NCBI RefSeq assembly: GCF_009718825.1
Contig: NZ_WNHB01000011.1
Location: 1-64,000, forward strand
Direction: 5' to 3'
Source: Terrilactibacillus tamarindi
GTDB lineage: Bacteria > Bacillota > Bacilli > Bacillales > Sporolactobacillaceae
DNA: 64,000 nt
In this document: piece by piece, positions 37,734 through 46,759 of the stretch
How the letters are laid out: every line of letters starts with the position of its first letter
Numbering within the stretch: position 1 is the first letter of the stretch
Made by a program: the position numbers and the translations under genes
The notes under the pieces: generated by a model
Told to the model about the DNA's origin: nothing
What the model saw: only the letters and a program-made list of their open reading frames with translations
The model's database searches: none

Positions 37734-39143
37734 ATGGTTGTTGGTGAATTTACTACAGAAGTAGATACAGTTGTTATAGGTGCCGGACCAGGAGGCTATG
37801 TGGCTGCTATTCGAGCAGCACAACTAGGTCAAAAGGTTATCATCATTGAGAAAGAACATCTTGGCGGTGTATGTCTCAACGTCGGATGTATTCCATCAAA
37901 AGCATTGCTCAATGCAAGTCATCGTTATGAACAAGCCAAAGAATCAGAAGTCATGGGAATCACAACAGAAAATGTTCAAATTGATTTTGCCAAGCTTCAA
38001 GAATGGAAAGGCTCTGTCGTTAATAAACTCACATCAGGTGTTGCTGGTTTATTAAAGGCAAATAAGGTGGAAGTTGTTGAGGGGGAAGCCTTATTTGTTG
38101 AGCCTGATGAAGTGAGAGTGAATCACGGTTATGAGTCGACTCGATATAAATTTAATAATTGTATCATTGCAACCGGTTCAAGCCCAATTGAACTTCCAAA
38201 TTTCAAATGGAGTGATCGTGTTCTATCATCGACAGGTGCTTTGGCTATTAAAGAGCGCCCAAACAAGATTGTCGTCATTGGTGGGGGCTATATAGGTGTT
38301 GAACTCAGCACGGCCTTTGCAGGATTTGGAACAGAAGTTGTCATCTTGGAAGGTAGTAAATCTATTTTGCCTCTGTTTGAAAAGAAATTGAGTGCGATCG
38401 TGAAAAAGAATCTTAAGAAAAAAGGGGTTGTCATTCATACCGAAGCCCTTGCACAAGGTGTCGTTGAATCACCTAATGGCGTGACCGTAACAGCCGAAAT
38501 TAAAGGTGAAGAAGTAAAAATCGATGCAGATTATCTTCTAGTAACAGTAGGACGTAAACCGAATACGGCAGAACTCGGACTGGATATGGCTGGAGTTGAA
38601 ATGACCGAACGAGGCTTGATCAAAGTAGATAAGCAAGGAAGAACGAATGTCAGTCACATTTTTGCTATTGGTGATGTTGTGGCAGGCCCAGCACTTGCTC
38701 ACAAAGCATCATATGAAGCTAAGGTGGCCGCAGAAGCCATAAGTGGTCAAGCATCAGAAATAGACTATTTAGCCATCCCATCAGTTGTATTTTCTGAACC
38801 TGAAATAGCGACCGTTGGATTATCAGAATCAGAAGCGAAAGAGCAAGGCTACGATGTTCAAGTTGGACAATTTCCTTTTGCTGCAAATGGGCGTGCATTA
38901 TCACTTGATGCAACTGAAGGATTTACCAAACTCATCACACGAAAAGAAGATGGATTAATCCTGGGTGCTCAAATTGTAGGCACAGGGGCGAGTGATATGA
39001 TCGCTGAACTCGGTTTAGCCATTGAAGCGGGTATTACTGCAGAAGATATTGCGCTTACGATTCATGCCCACCCAACGTTAGGAGAAATGACAATGGAAAC
39101 AGCTGAGGTAGCCCTAGGTATGCCGATTCATATTGCAAAATAA
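37734..39143 (+). CDS. pdhD: Dihydrolipoamide dehydrogenase (E3)
   Basis: FAD-dependent disulfide oxidoreductase that reoxidises dihydrolipoamide. 469 residues: FAD motif [10 protein letters not shown] (16-25), redox disulfide Cys47/Cys52 in [15 protein letters not shown] motif IGGGYIGVE, second FAD motif [10 protein letters not shown] and C-terminal active His in [21 protein letters not shown] spans the pdhC stop, 4 bp before the ATG. Last gene of the operon. Confidence 0.97.
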   Translation: MVVGEFTTEVDTVVIGAGPGGYVAAIRAAQLGQKVIIIEKEHLGGVCLNVGCIPSKALLNASHRYEQAKESEVMGITTENVQIDFAKLQEWKGSVVNKLTSGVAGLLKANKVEVVEGEALFVEPDEVRVNHGYESTRYKFNNCIIATGSSPIELPNFKWSDRVLSSTGALAIKERPNKIVVIGGGYIGVELSTAFAGFGTEVVILEGSKSILPLFEKKLSAIVKKNLKKKGVVIHTEALAQGVVESPNGVTVTAEIKGEEVKIDADYLLVTVGRKPNTAELGLDMAGVEMTERGLIKVDKQGRTNVSHIFAIGDVVAGPALAHKASYEAKVAAEAISGQASEIDYLAIPSVVFSEPEIATVGLSESEAKEQGYDVQVGQFPFAANGRALSLDATEGFTKLITRKEDGLILGAQIVGTGASDMIAELGLAIEAGITAEDIALTIHAHPTLGEMTMETAEVALGMPIHIAK

Positions 39144-39148
39144 TATAA

Positions 39149-39196
39149 AAAAGATCTATTCTAAGAGATTTATCTTTGGAATAGATCTTTTTTTCT
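39149..39196 (+). terminator. pdh operon terminator
   Basis: AAAGATCTATTC pairs with GAATAGATCTTT (12 bp), then T5 C T2. Confidence 0.9.
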
Positions 39197-39210
39197 TATA
39201 CAGAAATAGT

Positions 39211-39367
39211 ATAAAGTGAAGCTTCCATCAGTGGGGGGTTCTTCATCCCCCACTGATGGTTAGCTGAACCAATCGGGCCTTTACGGGCAGTTGATCCCCC
39301 ACCTATCTTCTTTGAATACTCAGAATCTTGAGGTGGGGGTCTTTACTGCCCGTTAAGGCGGGATAAA
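39211..39367 (-). repeat. Family B repeat, copy B4 (reference copy)
   Basis: Best-preserved copy (157 bp), ATAAA at both ends. Pairings: 13-bp hairpin CCATCAGTGGGGG/CCCCCACTGATGG (39225-39237 with 39247-39259). Also a two-step stem: outer ACGGGCAGT/ACTGCCCGT (39283-39291 with 39345-39353), inner ATCCCCCACCT/AGGTGGGGGT (39294-39304 with 39331-39340). Confidence 0.95.
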
Positions 39368-39396
39368 ATAAAAACCCATTCATTAATGAATGGGTT
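39362..39396 (-). terminator. speA terminator overlapping its stop codon
   Basis: A 24-bp perfect palindrome (39373-39396) includes the last codons (Glu-Pro-Ile-His) and the TAA of speA; the minus-strand continuation is TTTTTATTTTATC. Confidence 0.85.
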
Positions 39397-40867
39397 CGAT
39401 AATTTTAACGACTCTAATATGTTGAAGTGTTGGGTCTTCAGGTCCTTGTACTGGAAGTCCTGCTTCAATATTTTCTTCAATATAGTCCAAATTCTCTTTA
39501 GTTATAATTTCGCCAGGTGTGAATATAGGTATTCCTGGTGGATAAACCATCATGATTTCAGTCGAAATCCGTCCTTCAGATTCCCAAAAAGGAACACTTT
39601 CTGTTTCGGCATAAAAAGCATCTCTAGGAGACATTGCTAATTGTGGCATCTCAGGTACATGGACAGGAAGTTGTTTTGGTATATGTCCAGACTGCTTAGA
39701 GATTTGATAGACAACGTCAGCTAACGACTGACAGGCATTTACTAATTTTTGAACCGTTGTTGAGTCATCCCCTGGTGTAATAATACATAGAATATTATAT
39801 AAGTCCGATAATTCTACCTCGATATGATAATTTTCTCTAAGCCATCCTTCAGCCTCATATCCTGTAATACCCAATTGTTTTACGGAAATCAGTAGTTTTG
39901 TGGGATCAAGATTATACGTTGCTTGAGTTCCTAAGATTTCTTTTCCCACACAATATAACCCTTTAATGTTATTAATTTTATCACGCGTTTCATTTGAAAT
40001 TTGAATGATTCGTGATAATTCTTGATACCCATCCGTTACAAGATATCTTCTTGCGACGTCTAGTGAGGCAAGTAGTAAGTACGATGTAGACGTTGTAGTG
40101 AGCATACTTAGCATTGCTTGCACCCTATCAACAGATACCAACCCTTCTTTAACGTTAAGAACGGAACTTTGAGTAAGAGATCCACCTAATTTGTGAACAC
40201 TGGTGGCTGCCATATCAGCACCAGCCTGCATGGCTGATTTAGGCAATGAATCATGGAAATGTATATGAACCCCGTGCGCCTCATCAACAAGGACTGGAAG
40301 GGTATGTTCATGAGCGAGTGCTACAATCGCTTCAAGATCTGAAACAATTCCAAAATAGGTAGGATTAATGACAAGAAGCGCTTTTGCATCTGGATGTTGT
40401 GTAATAGCCTTTTGAACGGCATCTGTCGTAATACCATGCGCGATTCCGAGTTCGTGATCAATTTCTGGATAGATAAAGACAGGGATAGCCCCTGAAAAAA
40501 TAATGGCTGAAATGACAGACTTATGAACGTTACGAGGAACAAAAATTTTATCTCCTGGTGAGCATACACTTAACACCATGGCCATAATTGCTCCGCTCGT
40601 GCCTTGGACAGAGAAAAAAGTGGCATCTGCCCCAAAGGCATTTGCTGCTAATTCTTCAGCTTGTTTAATCATACCATGCGGCTGATGTAAATCATCCAGT
40701 GGAGCGATATTTATGAGATCTATAGATAACGCATTTTCGCCAATGAAATGTCTAAACTCGGGATCCATTCCTTTTCCTCTTTTATGGCCAGGAATATGAA
40801 ATTGAGTCGGTGATTCTTTCGTATAGTTAAGAAGCCCGGTAAATAAGGGTGTTTCGTTTTGATTCAA
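39383..40867 (-). CDS. speA: Arginine decarboxylase (Orn/Lys/Arg decarboxylase family)
   Basis: PLP-dependent decarboxylase making agmatine from arginine, the first step to putrescine/spermidine. 494 residues, fold-type I; FHIPGHKRGKGMDPEFR near the start, the PLP Lys in TSVHKLGGSLTQSS (near 225), DEAHGVHIHFHD. The high similarity to B. subtilis SpeA and position after pdhD support arginine over lysine or ornithine. The speE/speB partners are not in the window. Leftward, convergent with the pdh operon. Confidence 0.92.
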   Translation of the reverse strand: MNQNETPLFTGLLNYTKESPTQFHIPGHKRGKGMDPEFRHFIGENALSIDLINIAPLDDLHQPHGMIKQAEELAANAFGADATFFSVQGTSGAIMAMVLSVCSPGDKIFVPRNVHKSVISAIIFSGAIPVFIYPEIDHELGIAHGITTDAVQKAITQHPDAKALLVINPTYFGIVSDLEAIVALAHEHTLPVLVDEAHGVHIHFHDSLPKSAMQAGADMAATSVHKLGGSLTQSSVLNVKEGLVSVDRVQAMLSMLTTTSTSYLLLASLDVARRYLVTDGYQELSRIIQISNETRDKINNIKGLYCVGKEILGTQATYNLDPTKLLISVKQLGITGYEAEGWLRENYHIEVELSDLYNILCIITPGDDSTTVQKLVNACQSLADVVYQISKQSGHIPKQLPVHVPEMPQLAMSPRDAFYAETESVPFWESEGRISTEIMMVYPPGIPIFTPGEIITKENLDYIEENIEAGLPVQGPEDPTLQHIRVVKIIEPIH

Positions 40868-40909
40868 TCATTAGCACCTCAATTCTTTTATTGAAAAGTT
40901 ATTATAGAG

Positions 40910-40992
40910 TTTATGCCGCATTATCGGCGAGTAAAGCCCCACCCAAGATAAAGTCTTCTAGCTGGGGATAACTGCCCGCAGCTTCACTTTAT
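40910..40992 (+). repeat. Family B repeat, copy B5 (short)
   Basis: An 83-bp copy with TTTAT at both ends (40910-40914, 40988-40992). It keeps the left module and inner stem remnant and joins directly to GCTTCACTTTAT; the 13-bp hairpin is deleted. It lies upstream of speA. Confidence 0.8.
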
Positions 40993-41139
40993 TTATGTAA
41001 CGACTAATTCTTTACATGTTGAAGGCAAGGCTTGTTAATTATTGTTTTATATAAGGAACAACATATCCTTGACCCTTTTTATTGGTCTTACAAATAACAT
41101 ACATAATCTCACGGTTTTGATCATAAGTTTAAACTATCA

Positions 41140-41814
41140 TTAATACGAAAAAGGTGATTCAACAAGCGATTCACACGTTTTTGCAACTTTGTATAAAGGC
41201 ATCAATACCTGAAACACCGCTTCACACTTCTTAATGAATTGTTCACTAGATAACGTGATGACGTCATTTTTAGGTAATGTCACACCGCAAAGAAGTTCTG
41301 ATTTCTTTATTGTGCCTAATCGTTCTATCATCTTCTGAAGTTGACTTTTATTCATATCACCATGGTGGATGACAGTGGGTTTTGTATGATCCACGGACCA
41401 ACTAAAATGATCTGGGATATGCTTATAAAGGTCATCAATTTGTTCATTTAGTCTATTAGAAAATGAAACTTTAATCGGTGATTCGTAAATAACAGCAAAC
41501 CAAACAAATACGTGAGTTTCCCACAAACCAATTTGAAAATGAGGGAGCTTTTTATACCCTCTACGATTATTTGCAAACGCAACCCAAGTATCTTCTGGTG
41601 GATTGACCGTTCTTCTTGCATGTTTAGCTATATGTGGAATCATCTCGTCACCTGTACTATTCGAGAGGAAGGGGGCTATCTCGTCTGCTAATTGTTGAAA
41701 TTTAGGTTGTATAAGATTTTGAATAGCCGTCATTCTAGGCTCAAGTCCTTGGATCGAAAAAACATTAAAATCCAGTTCACTAAAAGTTTTAAAACTCGTT
41801 GGCAATCTTGACAC
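41140..41814 (-). CDS. yktB: DUF1054 protein YktB
   Basis: 224-residue cytoplasmic protein of the UPF0637/DUF1054 family, typical length, with FSELDFNVFSIQGLEPRM at the N-terminus and THVFVWFAVIYESP in the middle. Function unknown. AAGGAGTGTC lies before the ATG. Position between speA and typA matches yktB; neighbouring yktA and suhB are missing here. Confidence 0.85.
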   Translation of the reverse strand: MSRLPTSFKTFSELDFNVFSIQGLEPRMTAIQNLIQPKFQQLADEIAPFLSNSTGDEMIPHIAKHARRTVNPPEDTWVAFANNRRGYKKLPHFQIGLWETHVFVWFAVIYESPIKVSFSNRLNEQIDDLYKHIPDHFSWSVDHTKPTVIHHGDMNKSQLQKMIERLGTIKKSELLCGVTLPKNDVITLSSEQFIKKCEAVFQVLMPLYKVAKTCESLVESPFSY

Positions 41815-42248
41815 TCCTTAAAAAGCTGCATGATGGATCAAATATGTGTTTAATGCTAAAGTTTGGAAACTTTAGTAGGTTCCTTTGGATAATGTAAATA
41901 ACAGCTTCACTCTATTTTATCCGTCAATTTATTTTCATAAACAACACGAACATGTTTAATGTATGTGAAATAACTTCAACATATGATATCCAATGTTGGC
42001 TTTAGCGTTAACAATATTCTTCATTGATATCATAACAGAAAAAAAGAAATATGCATCTATTTTAGAAAAATGTTTAATGATCACAAAACAAAGGGAATAA
42101 ACGTAACAAGTCATTCAATAGTTGTTGCATAACACCTCAAACCATCATAGTATGTTACATAAACCCTTTGATATGTCAGAAGATTTAGTTAGATGTGGAT
42201 CGATCCATCTAATGGAAAATATATTATTAAAAGGATGTGTAGGTTACC
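41815..42248. other. Intergenic interval yktB to a small gene
   Basis: About 430 AT-rich bases. A perfect palindrome CTAAAGTTTGGAAACTTTAG (41856-41875) is the only strong structure. AGCTTCACTCTATTTTATCC (about 41910-41929) resembles a decayed right end of family B. Confidence 0.35.
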
Positions 42249-42437
42249 ATGAAGCAGGTCATTCAAACATTAAAACGAAATGATGCTGAGAAAAGAATTC
42301 CAGTGGTAAAGTTAGAAATTGATTATGAATTGGCAACACTACACCATGCAATATTAACCAAAAATGATAAAGAAATTACTCGTTGCAAAGCTAGACTCGA
42401 GAAATTAAGACAAGAAATGATTCAGTTAGAAGCTTAA
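42249..42437 (+). CDS. Small conserved-type helical protein (62 aa), possibly YkzI
   Basis: 62-residue, highly charged, wholly helical protein (ending RLEKLRQEMIQLEA, heptad-like). AAAGGATG precedes the ATG and a terminator follows. B. subtilis has a small gene ykzI of about the same size at this place beside yktB, so it may be that gene, but I cannot confirm it from sequence alone. Function unknown. Confidence 0.6.
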   Translation: MKQVIQTLKRNDAEKRIPVVKLEIDYELATLHHAILTKNDKEITRCKARLEKLRQEMIQLEA

Positions 42438-42464
42438 AAGCCTTCCTTAGGGGAGGTTTTTTAT
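42436..42464 (+). terminator. Terminator of the 62-aa gene
   Basis: GCCTTCC-tta-GGGGAGG with G-T wobble, then T6. Confidence 0.7.
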
Positions 42465-42682
42465 TGGGGACGACGTATACATAAAAAATTTTTAACGTTT
42501 AATAATTGAATAAAAGGGGATAACAATAAATAATAATAATACCCCTTTTAACATAGGAATGACCAATATATAAGATGTAAAAAATAATCGTATGTTATGT
42601 TTTTTTAATTTAACTATTAATTCATTGTATAATGTGTTATAATTTTGTAGTTTAGTGTAACGATGAGGAGAGTTAATATAAT

Positions 42683-44518
42683 ATGACCAAACTGAGAAAC
42701 GAATTACGAAATATTGCTATTATTGCACACGTTGACCATGGTAAAACAACTCTTGTTGATAAGTTGTTAATGCAATCTGGAACTTTTCGCGATAATCAGC
42801 ATGTAAATGAAAGAGCAATGGACTCAAATGATATTGAGAGAGAACGCGGGATTACGATCTTAGCTAAGAATACGAGTTTACGTTATAAGGACTCTAAAAT
42901 AAATATCGTAGACACCCCTGGGCACGCTGATTTTGGCGGCGAAGTTGAACGTATTATGAAAATGGTAGATGGCGTTCTACTTCTTGTTGATGCATATGAA
43001 GGTTGTATGCCGCAAACACGCTTTGTATTAAAAAAAGCTTTAGAACAAAAATTAAAACCAATTGTTGTGGTGAATAAAATCGATAAACCAATGGCACGCC
43101 CCGAAGCGGTTATTGATGAAGTAATCGATTTATTTATTGATCTTGGCGCTGATGAAGATCAACTTGAATTTCCAGTTGTCTATACATCAGCGATTAATGG
43201 AGTGGCTGGTCTTGATCCAGAACATGTTGATCAAGATATGACCGTCGTTTTTGATACGATTCTTGAACATGTTCCAGCACCTGTTGATAATCGTGATGAA
43301 AGTCTTCAGTTTCAAGTGACCATGCTCGATTATAACGACTATGTTGGACGTATAGGAATTGGACGGATTTACAGAGGGAAAATTAAAGTTGGTGACCAAG
43401 CTGCACTTGTTAAAGCAGATGGATCGGTTGAAAACTTTAGAGTCACAAAATTATTTGGCTATTTTGCTTTGAAACGTGTTGAAATCGAGGAAGCTGTGGC
43501 CGGAGATATTATAGCCATCACAGGTGTTGAAGATATTAATATAGGAGATACCATTAATAATGTTAATGATATTGATCCTCTTCCAGTGTTAAAAATTGAT
43601 GAACCAACCTTGCAAATGACCTTCGTTGTTAATACAAGCCCGTTTGCAGGTCGGGAAGGTAAATATATTACAAGTCGTAAATTAGATGAAAGACTTAAAG
43701 CTGAGATGGAACGCGATGTTAGTTTGAAAGTGGAAAATACCGAGTCTCCAGATCAATGGATCGTTGCAGGTCGTGGAGAATTACACTTATCTATTCTTAT
43801 TGAAAACATGCGCCGTGAAGGTTATGAACTTGCCGTATCTAAACCACAGGTTATTATTAAAGAAATTGATGGCAAGCAATGCGAACCATACGAGCATGTC
43901 CAAATTGACGTCCCTGAAGAACATGTTGGGTCAGTCATTGAATCGTTAGGTAAGCGTAAAGCTGAGCTTTTGAACATGGAACAACAAGAAGGCGGACAAA
44001 GCCGTCTTGAATTTATGATCCCATCACGTGGACTTATTGGGTATCGTCGTGATTTCTTAACTGAAACTCGAGGATATGGGATTATGAACCACAGTTTTGA
44101 TCACTTCGCTCCAATGGTGAAAGAAATTATAGGTGGACGCCGTCAAGGTGTACTTGTAGCCATGGAAACAGGTCAAACAACAGCGTATGCCTTAGGCCAA
44201 CTGGAAGACCGTGGCGTCATGTTTATTGATCCCGGTACTCAAGTGTACGAAGGTATGATTGTTGGTGAACATAACCGTGAAAATGATTTAACCGTTAATG
44301 TTACAAAAGCCAAACAACAAACCAACGTGCGGTCATCTAATAAAGATCAAACGACAACATTAAAAACATCAAGAAAGCTTTCACTAGAAGATTCACTTGC
44401 TTATTTGAATGATGATGAGTATTGTGAAATTACGCCAGAAAATGTTAGAATGCGTAAAAAAATTCTTAATAAAGCAGAACGTGAACGTGCAGGAAAAAGA
44501 AATAAAATTACTAAATAA
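42683..44518 (+). CDS. typA: Ribosome-associated GTPase TypA/BipA
   Basis: Translational GTPase of the EF-G/LepA group, needed for ribosome assembly and growth under stress or cold. 611 residues: G1 AHVDHGKTT (15-23), G2/G3 ERGITIL and DTPGHADFGGE, G4 NKID, then domain II, an EF-G domain V-like region and the TypA-specific C-terminal domain (RGLIGYRRDFLTETRG). GAGGAGAG precedes the ATG. Monocistronic. Confidence 0.97.
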   Translation: MTKLRNELRNIAIIAHVDHGKTTLVDKLLMQSGTFRDNQHVNERAMDSNDIERERGITILAKNTSLRYKDSKINIVDTPGHADFGGEVERIMKMVDGVLLLVDAYEGCMPQTRFVLKKALEQKLKPIVVVNKIDKPMARPEAVIDEVIDLFIDLGADEDQLEFPVVYTSAINGVAGLDPEHVDQDMTVVFDTILEHVPAPVDNRDESLQFQVTMLDYNDYVGRIGIGRIYRGKIKVGDQAALVKADGSVENFRVTKLFGYFALKRVEIEEAVAGDIIAITGVEDINIGDTINNVNDIDPLPVLKIDEPTLQMTFVVNTSPFAGREGKYITSRKLDERLKAEMERDVSLKVENTESPDQWIVAGRGELHLSILIENMRREGYELAVSKPQVIIKEIDGKQCEPYEHVQIDVPEEHVGSVIESLGKRKAELLNMEQQEGGQSRLEFMIPSRGLIGYRRDFLTETRGYGIMNHSFDHFAPMVKEIIGGRRQGVLVAMETGQTTAYALGQLEDRGVMFIDPGTQVYEGMIVGEHNRENDLTVNVTKAKQQTNVRSSNKDQTTTLKTSRKLSLEDSLAYLNDDEYCEITPENVRMRKKILNKAERERAGKRNKITK

Positions 44519-44525
44519 AGATAAA

Positions 44526-44562
44526 TAAAAAAGCCATGCTATTTTATAGCATGGCTTTTTTA
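44526..44562. terminator. typA terminator
   Basis: AAAAAAGCCATGCTA pairs with TAGCATGGCTTTTTT (15 bp); symmetric, so also usable by ylaI. Confidence 0.92.
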
Positions 44563-44654
44563 AGTGTTTTTCTTAAATAACGAGTAAGAAAGAGGGTATT
44601 AATTTTTAGACTAGACAAACTATCTTGGGGATCGTTACATATTTTTATGTGAAT

Positions 44655-44855
44655 TCATTTTGATTTTTTGTTCAATGAAGGTAAATGTAGAGTGAATTTG
44701 CCTGTTGCCCATCTTTCACGCGTTCTTTCACCTATTCGGGTATAACATTCATCGCAAGTATAGGTATGGATCGGGCGATTTCTTAATCTTTTAGCAAGAG
44801 GTGAATCATCATCTAACATCACTATTTTTTCACATATAATACATTTTACACGCAT
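44655..44855 (-). CDS. ylaI: DUF2197 zinc-ribbon protein YlaI
   Basis: 66-residue protein with two CxxC pairs (Cys5/Cys8 and Cys34/Cys37), predicted to bind zinc. The core LAKRLRNRPIHTYTCDEC is the YlaI family hallmark. Function unknown. AAAGAAAAGAGG lies about 18 nt upstream, a weak site. Located between typA and ylaJ as in B. subtilis. Confidence 0.9.
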   Translation of the reverse strand: MRVKCIICEKIVMLDDDSPLAKRLRNRPIHTYTCDECYTRIGERTRERWATGKFTLHLPSLNKKSK

Positions 44856-45064
44856 AATGGCAGCTGCAATAAGTCCATTAGACCTTTGCAGAAGTCACCT
44901 CTTTTCTTTAAAATTTTCACACTAAGAAGTGATTAAAAAGGGACGTGACCTCATTATACCATTTAATGTATGGTTTCTCATGTTTTAGCCATACGTAGAG
45001 TTAATAGATGAAGGAAATGGAACAAATGATGGGATCATACAAATAGTATCCTGGTTTCGCTAAT

Positions 45065-45094
45065 AATCCATGGGACAAAAGAACCCCATGGATT
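45065..45094 (-). terminator. ylaJ terminator-like hairpin
   Basis: AATCCATGGG pairs with CCCATGGATT (10 bp); the minus-strand tail ATTATTAG is only weakly U-rich. Confidence 0.55.
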
Positions 45095-45105
45095 TAAGTC
45101 TCGCT

Positions 45106-45768
45106 CTATGATTGGTGTATTTCTTTTTTTTGCTGTTCTTTGATTTTTTCTTTTTGATCATGATTTTCAGGTTGTTGATGCTGCTTTTCTTTTTGGGCAG
45201 GTACTTGATGATTATTTTGTTTTTGGTTTAATTTACTTGGTTTATTTTGATTCTGATGGTCTTTTACATTCTTCGTAAATTCTGGTATAACTCTCTCGAC
45301 AACATCGGCTAATTCATTTGCTATTCCTGAAATAGGGCGTCCTTTTTTGAAGGCTTGACCGATTTCATTTAGACGTTCAATAACATCAGGATTGCTCGTT
45401 ATAACAGCATTTGCTCCATATGGATCATTTTTTATGGCTTGTGAAACGGTGTATTTTACAGTACCTACACGGGTTCGATCAAGGTGTTTGTCTAATGTTA
45501 AACCTACAACGGCATATTTCCCGACAATTACAGCGGTGGCTCCTTTTACATCAGGGGTTTGTTCAGCAAGGTGGACAAGTCTTCGAGCTATATCCTGGTT
45601 AGACAGTTTTTTAGAAGGATAGTCAATGCTTTGGTTCATTTGATATACTTTAGATTGATTTGTCGAATCTCTCTTAGAGAAATCTTGTTCTTCTGTCTGT
45701 GAATGAAATGAACACCCTGAAACGATCGCTAGACTTAGAAAAAAAATGAAGGTGATTTTTATTTTCAT
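45106..45768 (-). CDS. ylaJ: YhcN/YlaJ-family sporulation lipoprotein
   Basis: 220-residue predicted lipoprotein: signal peptide with lipobox VSGC (Cys19), then the YhcN/YlaJ domain (about 55-165: VKGATAVIVGKYAVVGL, DPYGANAVITSNPDV). It ends in a 50-residue tail of Gln, Lys, His and Asn. Family members are spore proteins, some tied to germination. The ATG at 45768 follows AAAGGAAT; an in-frame start at 45837 would not leave a proper signal peptide. Confidence 0.88.
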   Translation of the reverse strand: MKIKITFIFFLSLAIVSGCSFHSQTEEQDFSKRDSTNQSKVYQMNQSIDYPSKKLSNQDIARRLVHLAEQTPDVKGATAVIVGKYAVVGLTLDKHLDRTRVGTVKYTVSQAIKNDPYGANAVITSNPDVIERLNEIGQAFKKGRPISGIANELADVVERVIPEFTKNVKDHQNQNKPSKLNQKQNNHQVPAQKEKQHQQPENHDQKEKIKEQQKKEIHQS

Positions 45769-45836
45769 AATAACTATTCCTTTCAGGTCATGCGCTGTAG
45801 ACCGTATAGTTAGAAAAAAGTAATTTAAGAATCCCA

Positions 45837-45985
45837 TTTATCCCGCATGAACGGCGAGCATTGAACCCCACACCTCAAGTTCATGAGGGTAAACGAGCAT
45901 TCTTAGGTGGGGGATTACTGCCCGTAAAAGCCAACTAACAATCAGTGAGGATCAAGTAACCCCCCACAGATCGAAGTTTCATGCT
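45837..45985 (+). repeat. Family B repeat, copy B6
   Basis: Forward copy starting TTTATCCCGC and ending GAAGTTTCATGCT. It shares the TTCATGAGGGTAAACGAGCATTC segment with B1 and B9. The right hairpin is degenerate (ATCAGTGAGG...CCCCCCACAGAT). It lies upstream of ylaJ, on the opposite side from ylaN. Confidence 0.85.
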
Positions 45986-46147
45986 GTTACACCTTAATAT
46001 AACCTTTCCTTTATAGGGATATTCTATATAGAGAAATCTAAACAGGATAAATGTCCCAACTGAATCAAACTTGTGAATAAATCTTGATTTTTCTCGTAGT
46101 TAAAGGTAAGATGAATTTAACTTGGTGATTGAGATGGAGGGGATCAA

Positions 46148-46432
46148 ATGTCTACTGAAATGGCAGCAGGCCACCGTGAAATAGCTTTTAAATTACTTAA
46201 AGCTGATGCACATAAGATCCTAAAACTTATTGAAGTCCAAATGGAAAACCTAACCATGCCTCAATGTCCTCTTTACGAGGAAGTTTTGGACACGCAGATG
46301 TTTGGCCTTTCAAGAGAAATTGATTTTGCTGTTAGATTAGGTCTCATTCAAGCCGAAGAGGGAAGAGAATTACTTGAATCGTTAGAAAGGCAATTATCAG
46401 CACTACATGAGGCTTCAACGAAAAATAAATAA
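46148..46432 (+). CDS. ylaN: YlaN (UPF0358), Fur-modulating protein
   Basis: 94-residue helical protein, nearly the family consensus ([43 protein letters not shown]). Work in B. subtilis and Staphylococcus shows YlaN binds Fur and relieves repression when iron is low. ATGGAGGGG lies before the ATG. Terminator follows; next gene is ftsW, as in B. subtilis. Confidence 0.93.
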   Translation: MSTEMAAGHREIAFKLLKADAHKILKLIEVQMENLTMPQCPLYEEVLDTQMFGLSREIDFAVRLGLIQAEEGRELLESLERQLSALHEASTKNK

Positions 46433-46437
46433 ATAAG

Positions 46438-46482
46438 GCTCAAACTATCTTCCTTCTATGATTGATGGTTTGGGTTTTTTTG
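46438..46482 (+). terminator. ylaN terminator
   Basis: GCTCAAACTATC pairs imperfectly with GATGGTTTGGGT, followed by T6 G T. Confidence 0.75.
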
Positions 46483-46576
46483 TATCAATGAAGGCTTACA
46501 GTTGATTTATTTAGGATAGGGGCTTGAAGTTTTATACATAATCAAACTGTTATCCAATGAATGGATAACACGTTTC

Positions 46577-46730
46577 ATTTGTCCCGATTGGACGGACGAT
46601 AGGCCCTCACGAAAAGGATGACGTGAACTCTAAGAGTTTAGGTGAGGGTAACGGTCAGTAACAGCCCGATTGGTTTAACGATCAATCAGATGGGGATAGA
46701 AGAACCCTGCTGACTGAAGTTTCATTTTAT
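46577..46730 (+). repeat. Family B repeat, copy B7
   Basis: Forward copy from TTTGTCCCGATTGGAC to GAAGTTTCATTTTAT. The inner stem has diverged with compensating changes (GGCCCTCAC opposite GGTGAGGGT), so pairing is kept where sequence is not. It ends 29 bp before the ftsW start. Confidence 0.85.
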
Positions 46731-46759
46731 CTAATTTAATAGATGACTAGGTGATCACC

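Noticed and set aside
41856-41875. Perfect palindrome CTAAAGTTTGGAAACTTTAG as a terminator or operator
   Set aside because: No T tract and no known operator consensus matches; left as an unexplained palindrome.
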